NCBI RefSeq assembly: GCF_032268605.1
Contig: NZ_CP130318.1
Span: 2,204,001-2,268,000, forward strand
Length of the DNA stretch: 64,000 nt
Source: Paenibacillus aurantius
Lineage (GTDB): Bacteria > Bacillota > Bacilli > Paenibacillales > NBRC-103111
Direction: 5' to 3'
Positions within the stretch are counted from its first letter, which is position 1. Every line of letters starts with the position of its first letter. The notes under the pieces are model-generated. The model was not told where the DNA came from, made no database searches, and saw only the letters and a list, made by a program, of their open reading frames with translations. A program made the translations under genes and the position numbers. Shown in pieces: positions 52,923 through 62,539 of the stretch.

Positions 52923-53756
52923 ATGCGGTTTACTTTTCTCGGGACAGGGGCGGCAGAGGGGATTCCCTCTCCGTTCTGCTCCTGCCCTGCCTGTACCGAC
53001 GCCCGGTTAACGGGAGGTAAGAATGTGCGGAGGAGGCAGAGTGTTCTCATAAACGACGATCTGCTGGTTGATCTGGGACCGGACGTGTTCGCCTCGTGCG
53101 CTGCCTTCGGAATAAGCTTAACGGGCCTGCGCCATGTGCTTATCACGCACAGCCACCTGGACCATTTCAGTCCGGATAACCTGAAGCTGAGAGCCCGCGG
53201 GTTCCGGCTTGAGACCGAGCTTCCCGAGATTGATGCCGCCGGTCCTCCTTCCGTATGGATGAAATGGGAGGAATCGGGCGGGTCCGACCGGGAGGCCGGC
53301 ATTCGGAGACGGCCGGTCCTGCCCGGGAGCCGTTTCGAGCTGGGTGCCTACCGGATCCGTTCCCTGCCGGCCGTGCACCAGCTTCGCACCGGGGACGCAA
53401 TGAACTACGTGATAGACGACGGAACGGCCACTCTGCTGTACGCCTCGGATACCGGTTATTACGAAGAAGAGGTGTGGAAGGAATTGGAGGGGTACCGGTT
53501 CGATACCGTGATTATGGAGGGAACGCTCGGTTTCCGATCCTCCGGCAGGGAGCACCTGAATTTCGGCGACCTCGGCCGCATGATGGAGCGACTGGAGAAG
53601 ATAGGGGCCATCGGGAGGGAAACGGTCCGAATCGCTACCCATTTTTCCCATCAGAGCGTGGAGCCGTACGAGGAAACCTGCCGGACCTTGAAGGCCATGG
53701 GAATCGAGTGTGCCTTTGACGGGCTCACCCGGCAGGCGGGGAACCGGTCCCGCTGA
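52923..53756 (+). CDS. PhnP-like MBL-fold phosphodiesterase family
   Basis: 277 residues. FTFLGTGAAEGIPSPFCSCPAC with its Cys cluster, ITHSHLDHFSPDN (HxHxDH) and the later YASDTGYY and THFSHQS motifs match the PhnP-like group of metallo-beta-lactamase hydrolases. It hydrolyses a cyclic or aromatic phosphodiester in relatives; here it closes the carbohydrate operon, so a sugar phosphodiester is possible. GGAGAGG precedes the ATG. Confidence 0.85.
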   Translation: MRFTFLGTGAAEGIPSPFCSCPACTDARLTGGKNVRRRQSVLINDDLLVDLGPDVFASCAAFGISLTGLRHVLITHSHLDHFSPDNLKLRARGFRLETELPEIDAAGPPSVWMKWEESGGSDREAGIRRRPVLPGSRFELGAYRIRSLPAVHQLRTGDAMNYVIDDGTATLLYASDTGYYEEEVWKELEGYRFDTVIMEGTLGFRSSGREHLNFGDLGRMMERLEKIGAIGRETVRIATHFSHQSVEPYEETCRTLKAMGIECAFDGLTRQAGNRSR

Positions 53757-53823
53757 TTTGGCGCAGGGCACAGCCGCATTCCCAAAAGGCCAACCGGAGA
53801 CCTCCGGTCGGCCTGCCCATAAG

Positions 53824-53855
53824 AAAAGTCAACCCGTCACGGGTTGACTTTTTCT
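53824..53855. terminator. Bidirectional terminator between carbohydrate operons
   Basis: AAAGTCAACCC and GGGTTGACTTT with a GTCAC loop and T-runs both ways. A second stem (GGCCAACCGGAG/TCCGGTCGGCC, 53788-53814) precedes it. Confidence 0.9.
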
Positions 53856-53859
53856 TTTG

Positions 53860-55392
53860 TTACTTGATTTTCTTTTCATCCAGGTATTGGAGCCACTGCT
53901 TCTTGTATTCGGCTTGGATCTTCTCTAGGCCGGCCGCTTTCGCTTTCTCCATGAAGATCTTCAGTCCGCCTTCCACATCGTCGACGAGACCCATTTCAAG
54001 CGGTTTCAAATATTGCTTCTCGACTTGCTCCAGGGCGGCCTTCTCGGCTTGGTAGGACGTATAATCTTCCGCGAAGCCGGAGTAGATGTCCGGTTTGGAG
54101 ATTTTGTCCAGCTGGCTGAAAATTTCCTTCACGCCGTCATAGCCTTTGTCGAACAGCATGTATTCGGGGTTTCTCCACGACCAGCCGTTCATGGCCTCGC
54201 GAGGGAAACCGTTCGTCTTGGCGTCGCCAATCATCTGATAGTAACCGTTCTCGACCTTATAGTTGGTTCCCTCGATGCCGTACTCGGTCAGCTGGTTGTA
54301 CCGCTTGTCGGTGACGAGCTTCTCGTAGAAAGCGATCGCGCGGTCGGCGTGCTTGCTGCTCTTCGGAATGGCGAATCCGTTTCCGATCGGATTGACGGGA
54401 GTCGCATACCCTTTAATGAACGGGAACGGGGAGTAAGCCAGCTTCCAATCCGGATGACCCGCTTGGGTCTTCGTGTTCATGTCGTTAAACATGGACGGGT
54501 TGTGGGACATGAGTGCGGCGGATTTGCCGTTGATAACCAGGTTGTTGGCGAGCTCCTTCTCGTTCAGGACGTTTTTGGACCAGAAGCCTTTGTCCGCCCA
54601 CTCCTTGGCGACCTTCAAGCCGGCCAGATGCTCGGGAGATCCCCAGAACGAAGTCATTTCCTGAGGCTTGGTGTATGGCGCGGTTACACCGTAAGGAAAG
54701 GAACCGGCCGGATTGACCTTCAGTTCTTTGTAGTTGTTCATGTTGAAACCGGAAGCGAGCGGGAACAAGTCCTTCTCGTTCTTCTTGATTCCGTCGAGGT
54801 AAGCCCCGAAGGTTTCGATGGAATCGGGCTTAGGCAGGTTGTACTTCTGGCGCAGGTCCTCCCGGTAAATGAAGCCGCCGGTCGTATACTCCTTGTACGT
54901 GGACGGAACGGTATAAATCTTGCCGTCGATGCGGGCCGTTTCCCACATGTCCTTCGGCACGAAGCTGTTCAGCTTAGGGGCATACTTCGGAACGAGCTCA
55001 TCGAGCGGCTGGAAGGCACCCTTCTTCGCGTACTGCTGGTAGCCGAACCAGTTGGCCGTGTAGATTAAGTCAATGTTTTGGCCTGAGGTCAGAAGGAGCT
55101 TGTACTTGGTGGTGTTGTCGGTCCAGGGAATGTAGTTGAATTTGACGGTTGCGTTCAGGTCCTTAAGGGCCATCTCGTTGATCTTGCCTTCAATCACCGG
55201 CAGATCCTTCGGCGCTTCGCCGAGCATGTACAGTTGAAGCTCGACCTTCTCGGATGTATCCAAGCCTCCGTTTGCGGTTGGGGCTGTCGTGGCCCCGGCT
55301 TTGGGTTCCGAGCCGCCGCATCCGGCCATCAGGCCGGAGAATAATGCCAAACTTGCTCCAAGTGCTCCCCATTTTACTGCTTTGCTGCTCAT
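53860..55392 (-). CDS. Extracellular solute-binding lipoprotein, second importer
   Basis: 510 residues with lipobox LMAGC (Cys about 25). The fold features SGQNIDLIYTANWFGYQQYAKKGAF (shown in part), DGKIYTVPSTYKEY and NPIGNGFAIPKSSKHADRAI fit LplA-type receptors. GGGAGG precedes the ATG. It is the last gene of the second importer operon and is shorter and dissimilar in sequence from the first receptor, suggesting another ligand. Confidence 0.93.
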   Translation of the reverse strand: MSSKAVKWGALGASLALFSGLMAGCGGSEPKAGATTAPTANGGLDTSEKVELQLYMLGEAPKDLPVIEGKINEMALKDLNATVKFNYIPWTDNTTKYKLLLTSGQNIDLIYTANWFGYQQYAKKGAFQPLDELVPKYAPKLNSFVPKDMWETARIDGKIYTVPSTYKEYTTGGFIYREDLRQKYNLPKPDSIETFGAYLDGIKKNEKDLFPLASGFNMNNYKELKVNPAGSFPYGVTAPYTKPQEMTSFWGSPEHLAGLKVAKEWADKGFWSKNVLNEKELANNLVINGKSAALMSHNPSMFNDMNTKTQAGHPDWKLAYSPFPFIKGYATPVNPIGNGFAIPKSSKHADRAIAFYEKLVTDKRYNQLTEYGIEGTNYKVENGYYQMIGDAKTNGFPREAMNGWSWRNPEYMLFDKGYDGVKEIFSQLDKISKPDIYSGFAEDYTSYQAEKAALEQVEKQYLKPLEMGLVDDVEGGLKIFMEKAKAAGLEKIQAEYKKQWLQYLDEKKIK

Positions 55393-55464
55393 AGTTTGCC
55401 TCCCTTGTTTTCTTGTTCTAATATGTCAGCGGAAAAAGCGGCCGGAAGGCTCCCTCTTTCCGTA

Positions 55465-56358
55465 CTAACCTTTTACCGCCCCGACTGTCAAGCCCTTAAC
55501 GAAGAAACGCTGGACGAACGGGTAAAGAAGAAGGATCGGGCCGGTGACGATAAGCGCCATCGCGAGCTTCGTGGATTCCATCGGAATGTCGACGGCAACC
55601 GTCACTCCTGTGCTTGCTCCGAGGTCGGCCAGGAAAGACATGGTGTTGATGATGTTGTACAGGTAATACTGCAGCTCATACTTGTGAGGATCGTTGATGA
55701 ACAGGGAAGAGTGGAACCAGCCGTTCCAATACCCCAGGGCCAGGAACAGGCCCACGGTGGCGATGCCCGGCATGGCGAGCGGAACGACCACCTGGTAGTA
55801 GATGCGGAAGTCGTTGGCCCCGTCGATCTTCGCCGATTCCACGATTTCGTCGGGAATGGTGGTCCGGATAAAGCTTCTCATCAGGATGATTAGAAAAGGG
55901 GACATGAGCCCCGGGAAAATGAGCGCCGTGTACGTGTCGGTCAGGTTAAGATAGGAGGTCATCATGATGTACCACGGAACCAGGCCGCCGCTGAACAAGG
56001 TGGTAAAGTAGATGAAGAACATGCAGCGGTTGCGGTAACGGAAATCTTTTCTTTGAAGGACGTAGCCCGCCATGGTCATCAGAAAGAGGCCGATTGCGGT
56101 TCCGACGATAGTTACAAAGGTGGTCACCCCATAGGCGCGGACGATGGGAGAGGGAGCGGCGAAAATGGCTTTATAAGCCGCCGAGGAGAATTCCTTAGGA
56201 AAGAGACGGTAGCCGTCCCGGATGATCGACTCGTTCGAGGTAAGCGATCCGGACAGGATCAGCAGGAACGGAATCAAGCAGATTAGGGAAGCTATGGTAA
56301 CGAGCGTGTAGGCCGAGAATGTGAAGATAACGGATTTTTCCGATTTGCGGGTATTCAC
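55465..56358 (-). CDS. ABC sugar importer permease, LplC type, second importer
   Basis: 297 residues, six helices; EAA loop VESAKIDGANDFRIYYQVVVP near residue 185 (in part) and the ending VKGLTVGAVKG of the LplC type. GTG start with AGGAGGTGA eight bases upstream. It lies 24 bases after the LplB-type gene. Confidence 0.92.
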   Translation of the reverse strand: MNTRKSEKSVIFTFSAYTLVTIASLICLIPFLLILSGSLTSNESIIRDGYRLFPKEFSSAAYKAIFAAPSPIVRAYGVTTFVTIVGTAIGLFLMTMAGYVLQRKDFRYRNRCMFFIYFTTLFSGGLVPWYIMMTSYLNLTDTYTALIFPGLMSPFLIILMRSFIRTTIPDEIVESAKIDGANDFRIYYQVVVPLAMPGIATVGLFLALGYWNGWFHSSLFINDPHKYELQYYLYNIINTMSFLADLGASTGVTVAVDIPMESTKLAMALIVTGPILLLYPFVQRFFVKGLTVGAVKG

Positions 56359-56382
56359 GGCAGGGTCACCTCCTGGATAGGT

Positions 56383-57306
56383 CTAGAACAAAGCATAGTC
56401 TTCGTTCGATTTTTTGATTAGGTAGTTCACGGTAAGGATTAGAATGAAGCCGAAGAGAGACTGGTACAGACCGGCCGCCGTCGCCATGCCGATGTCAAAG
56501 GTTTCCTTCAGCGAGCGGAAGACGTAGGTGTCGATGATGTCCGTCGTGCTGAATAACAGGCCGTTGTTCCCGATCAACTGGTAGAAGAGGTCGAACTGGC
56601 CCTTCATGATACTGCCGATGGAGAACAGCAGAAGCAAGAAGAAGGCAGGCATAAGCATAGGAATGGTAATGTAGCGGATTCTCTGCAGGATGGTGGCGCC
56701 GTCGATGCGGGCCGCTTCATAATACTCGTCGCTGATCCCCGTGATGGAAGCCAGGTAAATGACCATGCTGTAGCCGATTTGCTTCCAGAGATAGAAGGCG
56801 ATCAGCAGAAAGATCCAAATCCAGGGCGTGTTGTAAAAGTTGACCGGAGCGATATCGAACGATTTCAGCATCGTGTTCACGAAGCCGGTTTCATAGTTGA
56901 ACATGTTGTAGGAAATGGCGCTCAATAGAACGAACGAGACGAAATAGGGAAGGAACAGGACGGACTGGGTGATCTTCTTGAACCATTTGCCATGAATTTC
57001 ACTCAGCAGCACTGCAAACAGAATGGCGAGAATGTTCTTAAAAAAGATAAACGCCAGATTGTAGCCGATGGTGTTGAGCGTGAGCTCCACCAGCTTCCCG
57101 GATTTCCATAGGAAGGAGAAATTCTCGAGGCCGATGAATTGGCTTCCGAATAACCCTCCGTTAAAATCGAACCGGGTAAAGGCAAAATAGATTCCGACCA
57201 TCGGGATATAGGAATTGATCAGAAAGAAAAGCAGGGTGGGAACAAGCATCAGGAACAGGAGCTTGTTTTTGTTCAGTTCATACAGAAATCCGCGTTTGCG
57301 CAACAC
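56383..57306 (-). CDS. ABC sugar importer permease, LplB type, second importer
   Basis: 307 residues, six helices; EAA loop YEAARIDGATILQRIRYITIP near residue 205 (in part) and the N-terminal LVPTLLFFLINSYIPMVGIY of LplB/YteP permeases. GTG 57306 follows GAGGAGG. First gene of an operon read away from the YesS-type regulator. Confidence 0.92.
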   Translation of the reverse strand: MLRKRGFLYELNKNKLLFLMLVPTLLFFLINSYIPMVGIYFAFTRFDFNGGLFGSQFIGLENFSFLWKSGKLVELTLNTIGYNLAFIFFKNILAILFAVLLSEIHGKWFKKITQSVLFLPYFVSFVLLSAISYNMFNYETGFVNTMLKSFDIAPVNFYNTPWIWIFLLIAFYLWKQIGYSMVIYLASITGISDEYYEAARIDGATILQRIRYITIPMLMPAFFLLLLFSIGSIMKGQFDLFYQLIGNNGLLFSTTDIIDTYVFRSLKETFDIGMATAAGLYQSLFGFILILTVNYLIKKSNEDYALF

Positions 57307-57341
57307 CGGTTTGTTACCTCCTCAATGGCTGTCTGTTGGTT

Positions 57342-57377
57342 GGGAAGCCGCCTCAGCCACAGCGTAAACGGCTTCCC
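57342..57377. other. Inverted repeat in the importer leader
   Basis: GGGAAGCCG and CGGCTTCCC form a 9-base perfect stem with an 18-base loop in the 297-base divergent gap. No T-run; may be an mRNA 5' structure or regulator site. The gap otherwise must hold both promoters; CTTGACT and TATACT near 57528-57552 are poorly spaced. Confidence 0.4.
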
Positions 57378-57603
57378 GGTTGCGTTTGATTGTAACCCCC
57401 GTCAGGAAGGAAGATAAAGTTTACCTTGCTCCCTTTCGTGAATTTTCTTGCCATTAGGGGGTGGAAATGAGGGTGAACTCTGGGCACGGGGGTGTCATTT
57501 CTATACTTTTTGTGGTATCTATCTGGTACCTTGACTCTATTCCGTGTATACTACTTAGAATATGTTTTTCCATCCGGCTTCGAAAAAGGAAAGGAGCGAT
57601 CCC

Positions 57604-59832
57604 ATGTCATTGGAAAACCGGAATATTTACAAGTCGATCTTCGTCCGCCTGCTTGTAAGCGTTACCACGGCTTTGCTGGTTTCCTCGACCTTGCTTTTTT
57701 TCTTTTTTGAACGGATCGCCCTGGGGCTTGTTTCCCAATCGGACCTGAAAAGCCTGCAGCAAACGAGCCGGGAAATCGCCAAAATGACCGATACGGCCAA
57801 AACGCTTTCGTTCCAAATATACCGCGACCCGTCCATCGCGAAGCTTATCTACTATCCGAAGCCGGATATTTACGACGTTACGCTCGCCATGCAGCAGCTG
57901 GACAATTACCGCATGTCCATGCCTTTCATCGAATCCGTCTATGTGTACAATTCGAATGCCGGTGTTTTCTACATAAGCTCGGACACCTTGCGAAACGGGA
58001 CCCAGACCCGGGAAGAGCTCGATGACCAGGGTATCCTCAACGTTCTGGATCACCAAGAAGGCGTGCTGCCTTATCAGCCGATTCCGAGAACCTACACCAT
58101 AGGGGATTCCAAACGGGTCAGCAGCTATACCTACCTGTCCTTCGATGCGTTGGAGAAGCAGCTTAGCGCTGCGGTCGTCATCAACATTGCGGAGGACTGG
58201 ATGAACCGCGATTTCAGCGGAACCGGGGAGACGTCGGCCCAGACCTTCATCCTTAACAAGGAAGGACAGCTTCTGTCGAGAAACGGGGAAGACCCGATCC
58301 GCACGGATTATTCCGGCCTGCCCTACATTTCCGAGATTCTGGACAACGGCTCTTCCGCTGCCTACTTCGTTGGGGATGTGGACGAGGTCCGGTCGCTTGT
58401 GTCCTATACCTCGGCGGACGCTTTGGGCTGGAGGTATGTCCGGGTTACGCCGTACGGGGAAATCACACGGGAAATTTCGTCCATGCGGGTGAAGACGATC
58501 GCCATCTGCCTAGGTCTTCTTCTGCTGGGAGGAGTGGCTTCGGTACTGGCCTCGCGGCGGATGAACGGGCCGATCGACCAAGTGCTCCGCCGGCTGAAGA
58601 CGCTCGAAACCGAGCGCCGCAACGACCTGTTCATCATTCGGGAGGAGTTCATCCGCAATTTCCTGCTCGGCCGGGAAACCGGCTCCCCGGCTATTCTGCA
58701 GGAGAAGCTGAGCGCCTGTGGGTCCAAGCTTCAGGTGCAGGAGTACTCCCGGCTCGTCATGCTCAAGCTCGACCGCTTTCCGGAGTGCACGGAGAGGTAC
58801 CGGGAGGAGATCAAGCTGGTCAAATTCGCGGTGCTGAACATAAGCACGGAAGTCGTTTCCCCGCTTGTTCGGGTGGAGGGGGCGGACGTGGCGGAGGATC
58901 ACGTTCTGCTCGTCTTCTCCCATGAGGAGAGGAGCCGCTTGGAGGACGCCTCGCTGACCGACCCGCTGAAAGCGGCTCAAGCGGAGATCATCCGCCATCT
59001 CGGCGTATCCGTCTCGGTTACGGCCGGTCCGGTAAGGGAGACCCTTCCCGAAGCGGTCTCCCTTTACAAGCAGGTGAGGGAAGCCTCGCTGCACCGGCTT
59101 TTTTACGGGCATGGCTGCCTGTTGTTTGCCGAAGACATTTTGGCCCATGGGGATAAGGATTATGCGTTTCCTCTTCAGAAGGAGAAGCTGCTGGTGGATG
59201 GCTTGATGGCCGGCAAAACGGAGAAAGCGATGGAAATCTTCTCGGAAATGGTACGGGATACCTCCGATTACCCTTACCCGGTGGTGCAGATGACGATCTC
59301 CCGGCTGGCCTGTACGGTAAGCGGGGTTCTTCATACGATCCGGAAGAACAACGGACTGGAGCCGGAGGGCGAGCACGATGCGGCCCTTGCCCTTATCGGA
59401 GAGGCGGAGACGCTCGAGGAGCTGTCGGAAACCATTCACCGGATCTTTGACGAGGTGGGGGGGCGGTTGACGGGAAGAAAGAACGACAAGCAGGAAGAGA
59501 CCGTGCGAAGAATCGGAGAGATTCTGGAGCGGGATTACCCGGACCCCAACCTGTGCCTGAACTCGATTGCGGAAGAGCTGGAGATGTCGCCGATCTATGT
59601 TAGCCGGCTTTATAAGCAGGTGACCTATCGTACCTTGACGGACGCGATCCAGGAAATTCGCATGAACGCGGCCAAGCAGCTGCTCCTGACGACCGAGGAC
59701 CCGGTGGCCGACATTGCGGAGAAGACGGGCTATACGAGCTCGTCTTATTTCTACCGGAGCTTCAAGAAAGCGAACGGGGTGACGCCGAACGATTTCCGGA
59801 AGCAGGGGGTGAGGGAGGAGTCTAGCGGGTAG
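57604..59832 (+). CDS. Membrane-anchored AraC regulator, YesS type
   Basis: 742 residues. Membrane helix 1 (about 12-36), an extracytoplasmic Cache-like sensor (40-295), membrane helix 2 (about 298-318), a short HAMP-like and linker region, then a C-terminal AraC HTH domain (about 640-735) with NLCLNSIAEELEMSPIYVSR and DIAEKTGYTSSSYFYRSFK. Such proteins sense an oligosaccharide or its receptor outside and activate the adjacent importer. It is divergent from the second LplBC-receptor operon. GGAGCG precedes ATG 57604. Confidence 0.92.
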   Translation: MSLENRNIYKSIFVRLLVSVTTALLVSSTLLFFFFERIALGLVSQSDLKSLQQTSREIAKMTDTAKTLSFQIYRDPSIAKLIYYPKPDIYDVTLAMQQLDNYRMSMPFIESVYVYNSNAGVFYISSDTLRNGTQTREELDDQGILNVLDHQEGVLPYQPIPRTYTIGDSKRVSSYTYLSFDALEKQLSAAVVINIAEDWMNRDFSGTGETSAQTFILNKEGQLLSRNGEDPIRTDYSGLPYISEILDNGSSAAYFVGDVDEVRSLVSYTSADALGWRYVRVTPYGEITREISSMRVKTIAICLGLLLLGGVASVLASRRMNGPIDQVLRRLKTLETERRNDLFIIREEFIRNFLLGRETGSPAILQEKLSACGSKLQVQEYSRLVMLKLDRFPECTERYREEIKLVKFAVLNISTEVVSPLVRVEGADVAEDHVLLVFSHEERSRLEDASLTDPLKAAQAEIIRHLGVSVSVTAGPVRETLPEAVSLYKQVREASLHRLFYGHGCLLFAEDILAHGDKDYAFPLQKEKLLVDGLMAGKTEKAMEIFSEMVRDTSDYPYPVVQMTISRLACTVSGVLHTIRKNNGLEPEGEHDAALALIGEAETLEELSETIHRIFDEVGGRLTGRKNDKQEETVRRIGEILERDYPDPNLCLNSIAEELEMSPIYVSRLYKQVTYRTLTDAIQEIRMNAAKQLLLTTEDPVADIAEKTGYTSSSYFYRSFKKANGVTPNDFRKQGVREESSG

Positions 59833-59952
59833 GGGGGCTGGCGATTAAGGGTTATACGTTCAAATGTGCAGCGTCAAGCGCTTTGTTTGCTTTTCCGTTG
59901 CTTGCCACGCCGCTCAACCGGGAGCATAACTATAAATGGTGGTGGATTTTTT

Positions 59953-60392
59953 ATGGTTACGGTGAGAAAAGCGAGGGGAAATGACCTCCTAAAGGTTATT
60001 GAGCTATCGGAATTATGGGTTCTGAATCGATCACCTATGGGCTGGGTGTTAACACCGAAGGACTGCTGAGAAAGTATATAGGTGATTATTTTTGGGTGGC
60101 CGAAATGGATTTAAAGGTTGTAGGCTACATTATGGGCACCGTTCACGAGAGCGATGGTTTGGCTGTCGTTGAAAAAGGCGAGCTTTACCTGGAAGTCGAT
60201 GAGGTTTATGTTCATCCCGACTTTCGAAGCGTCAATATCGGACATGCGTTGGTCGATAAACTGCTCCAAACCGCAGAAAGCAATGGCATTACTCGTTCCA
60301 TAGTGTATTCCGCGAGTAAGCAATGGCAGAAAATCGTGGGGTTCTACGAAAAGCACGGTTTTAAGATGTGGTTTGTGCAAATGTATCGTTAA
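59953..60392 (+). pseudogene. GNAT N-acetyltransferase, frameshifted
   Basis: The ATG at 59953 begins VTVRKARGNDLLKVIELSELW and after GGG at 60017-60019 the reading continues in another frame with GSESITYGLGVNTEGLLRKY, then VDEVYVHPDFRSVNIGHALVDKLL (the acetyl-CoA loop region) to the stop at 60390-60392. One missing G in a G-run restores a single protein of about 146 residues. It is either a real single-base deletion or a homopolymer sequencing error. Confidence 0.75.
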
Positions 60393-60411
60393 GTAATTCG
60401 GAGTTGGGTGT

Positions 60412-60887
60412 GTGATTAATCCTGTGACAGATTACGACTTTAAGATATGTTCCAACGACAAACATTCTCATATTTCCTTTACCTTAGAGCAATATATTCA
60501 GGGTCGATATCCAAGCATCTCTTGTACTATTGAAGTCATAAATAATAAATTTTCCGGCTGGAATGTAGATGTTTGGTTTTCAATCGAGGAATTATTGCAA
60601 TTTATTGACGAGCTTCAAAAAGGATTTGGGATCAATACAAAATGTAGTCTAAGTGCGATGTCTCCAGAGGAATTTACTATGTCAAGCGAATAAACCGTAA
60701 AGGAGACTTGGTTATTTCCTATTCCATATCAAATTCCTTTTACATAGAAAATAACTATATGAAGACTTATTTATCAGGGCAATTTCAATTAAATAACGAA
60801 AATCTTTTAACAATCATGGAAGTCCTTAAGCACGCCACTTCCGTAACAAAACTCAAGATTGATACTGATTTTCGGATTACAAATTAA
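60412..60887 (+). pseudogene. WapI-like immunity protein, frameshifted
   Basis: GTG 60412 opens INPVTDYDFKICSNDKHSHI and runs to SAMSPEEFTM; the frame then stops at 60693, but from 60681 the next frame continues VKRINRKGDLVISYSISNSF to 60887. The join SPEEF-x-KRIN-KGDLVISYSISN reads as one domain of about 159 residues, of the type seen in WapI-like and other small immunity proteins. Family assignment is from memory and tentative; the single-base loss is clear. Confidence 0.55.
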
Positions 60888-60979
60888 CCTAAACAGATCA
60901 CATCGTTTTATCATAAGAGTGGCAGCCCCTTCTCAAATTGATCTATCTGACGAAAATGGGAGTTGTCAGCAAGACATAA

Positions 60980-60998
60980 CCCCACCCGAAGGGTGGGG
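60980..60998. repeat. GC-rich hairpin after HisD-like gene
   Basis: CCCCACCC and GGGTGGGG with a GAA loop, in AT-rich surroundings 22 bases beyond the HisD-like stop. It lacks a proper T-run. The remainder of 60888-61020 shows nothing recognisable. Confidence 0.5.
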
Positions 60999-61020
60999 AA
61001 TCAAGCAACGATGCAGGCAG

Positions 61021-62314
61021 CTATTCAAACAACCTTATATCAGCCGCTTTTACATGACACGGCAATTGTTCGTAGTTCCCCATCTCTTTGATGATGGGAT
61101 ATATCTCCTGTAACGCCTCCTTGCTGAGCTTACCGATGGTTGAATACTTCACCATATCTTTAGAGGTCACGCAGGAAAAAGCTCTAGCAAAATGATTAGT
61201 CGGCAATACCGCCGTAATTCCAATCCCGTAGTTAGCCGCCGAAAAAGGGGTAAATGGGCCGATAAGGATTTCACCTGCATGGCTTATACGAGTTAGGGCA
61301 TGAACCTCTGTTTCTTTATCACAAATAATCATCAAATGTTCGGGTGCAAACCAATTAATAAAATCAAAAGCTTCGCCCAGATCGGATGCTGCAACGATGG
61401 CACCCTTACCGTTTGAACCAAAGACATTTTGCAAGAAGGGTCTTCGTTTTATGTCAGCCTCCTCCTTGACGAGCAAGGATCGCAGAGGTGGTGACCAGAA
61501 TAGAAGAGGAGTCAGGACCATGCTCGCCTTCATTGATTAAGTCATAAGCTATTTTTAGCGGATCGGCCGTTTCGTCTGCGAGAATGACACATTCGGTTGG
61601 ACCGATCCCCAGCACACTCTTTTTACCATAAGTCATGGCTACACTCATGGCCGCTGCAATTCCACCTGGTCCTGGTCCATAAATCCCATCCACATTAGGA
61701 ATGGAATTTGTTCCTTGGGCAAAACCGGCAATGATACCCACTCCGTTTCCGATCACAAATTGATCCGCTCCCGCAAGTTTTGCCGCCGCTACCGTTCCTT
61801 GGTCTCCAAGCCCATTTGCCAACGGAGGCATCCCCACCATAATTCTCCCAACACCTGCTGTTTTGGCCGCTGCCACCAGCATGATCGCAGTAGAAATTAG
61901 CGGTCCTTTCCTTGCCGGTATCCATATTCCTACGGAATCCAAGGGAACCACCTTTTCCCCGATTACCGTTCCAGGTCTAATCTCTTTTTCCCATGTTTTC
62001 GGTAACATAGCTAAATTAGCGGTCTGCACATCATTTCCAATAGCTTGTTCTATAGCTGACCGTAAAGAAGGGGTAAGCGAGGATAGGCATCCTTCCACAT
62101 AATCATCTGAAAGAATCAATCCCTCCAAATCAACCTCATCAAACTTCTTGGTAAGACTTCGGATGGCTTCATCGCCCTTTATGGCCACCTCATCGAAAAT
62201 GGAGAGGACTCCGTTAAGGACGTCCCGGTTGAGAAGTGTTTTGTGTGTTTTATACCGCTCTGTAAGCAGCTCCTTCTGTTTGGGGATTTGGTATACAATG
62301 CTTTGACTTTCCAT
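61021..62314 (-). pseudogene. hisD: Histidinol dehydrogenase paralog, frameshifted
   Basis: The ATG at 62314 (GGAGA upstream) opens MESQSIVYQIPKQKELL; HisD hallmarks follow: PGTVIGEKVVPLDSVGIWIPA, VGMPPLANGLGDQGTVAAAK, YGPGPGGIAAAMSVAMTYGK and LADETADP. Near 61480 the frame breaks after TTSAILA and continues one frame over with VKEEADIKRRPF, WFAPEHLMIICDKE and the C-terminal NYGIGITAVLPTNHFARAF. Joined, it is about 430 residues, normal for HisD, which oxidises histidinol to histidine with NAD. One inserted C (or two lost bases) explains the break. No other his genes are near. Confidence 0.8.
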
Positions 62315-62340
62315 CTCATTTATCTCCAATTTTTTAATAA

Positions 62341-62383
62341 ACAAAAAGAGCCATGTGGTATAAAAAATACCTACATGACTCTT
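62341..62383 (-). terminator. Intrinsic terminator in the HisD-like leader
   Basis: On the minus strand AAGAGTCATGTAGGTAT pairs with ATACCACATGGCTCTT (one bulge, one G-T), followed by TTTTTGTTT. It lies between the leader peptide and the HisD-like start. Confidence 0.85.
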
Positions 62384-62455
62384 ATGCTTCAAGTCCGTAG
62401 GTCTAACGCCAATAAGCGTTTGTCCCTACGGAAAACAATCCGTGAAACAAACGCC
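62384..62455 (-). promoter_or_regulatory. Competing stem-loops of a his-type attenuator
   Basis: On the minus strand, from the leader-peptide stop: GGCGTTTGT (62455-62447), hairpin ACGGA/TCCGT, CCGTAGGG then ACAAACGC (62431-62416), and GGCGTT, CCTACGG (62410-62395). ACAAACGC can pair with GCGTTTGT before it or GCGTT after it; CCGTAGG pairs with CCTACGG; these folds exclude each other. Confidence 0.7.
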
Positions 62456-62508
62456 TAACTATGATGATGGTTATAGGATTTTGTTGTCCGACATACCAAA
62501 CGGTTCAT
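62455..62508 (-). CDS. His-rich leader peptide (17 codons)
   Basis: MNRLVCRTTKSYNHHHS, with three consecutive CAT codons at 62469-62461 just before the stop. AAAGGGG lies eight bases upstream of the ATG, and a sigma-A promoter with a start near 62533 precedes it. The stop codon overlaps the first pairing segment of the attenuator. Consecutive His codons ahead of a HisD-like gene are the signature of translation-coupled transcription attenuation; length and position fit. Confidence 0.75.
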   Translation of the reverse strand: MNRLVCRTTKSYNHHHS

Positions 62509-62539
62509 TAGAATATCCCCTTTAACCACACTTGGACCT

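Noticed and set aside
60960-61020. IS200/IS605-type end hairpin
   Set aside because: A GC-rich hairpin is present but no transposase gene, partner end or target-site evidence is found in the window.
62395-62455. T-box or known metabolite riboswitch before the HisD-like gene
   Set aside because: No T-box sequence, specifier loop or recognised aptamer core; the His codons and stems explain the region better.
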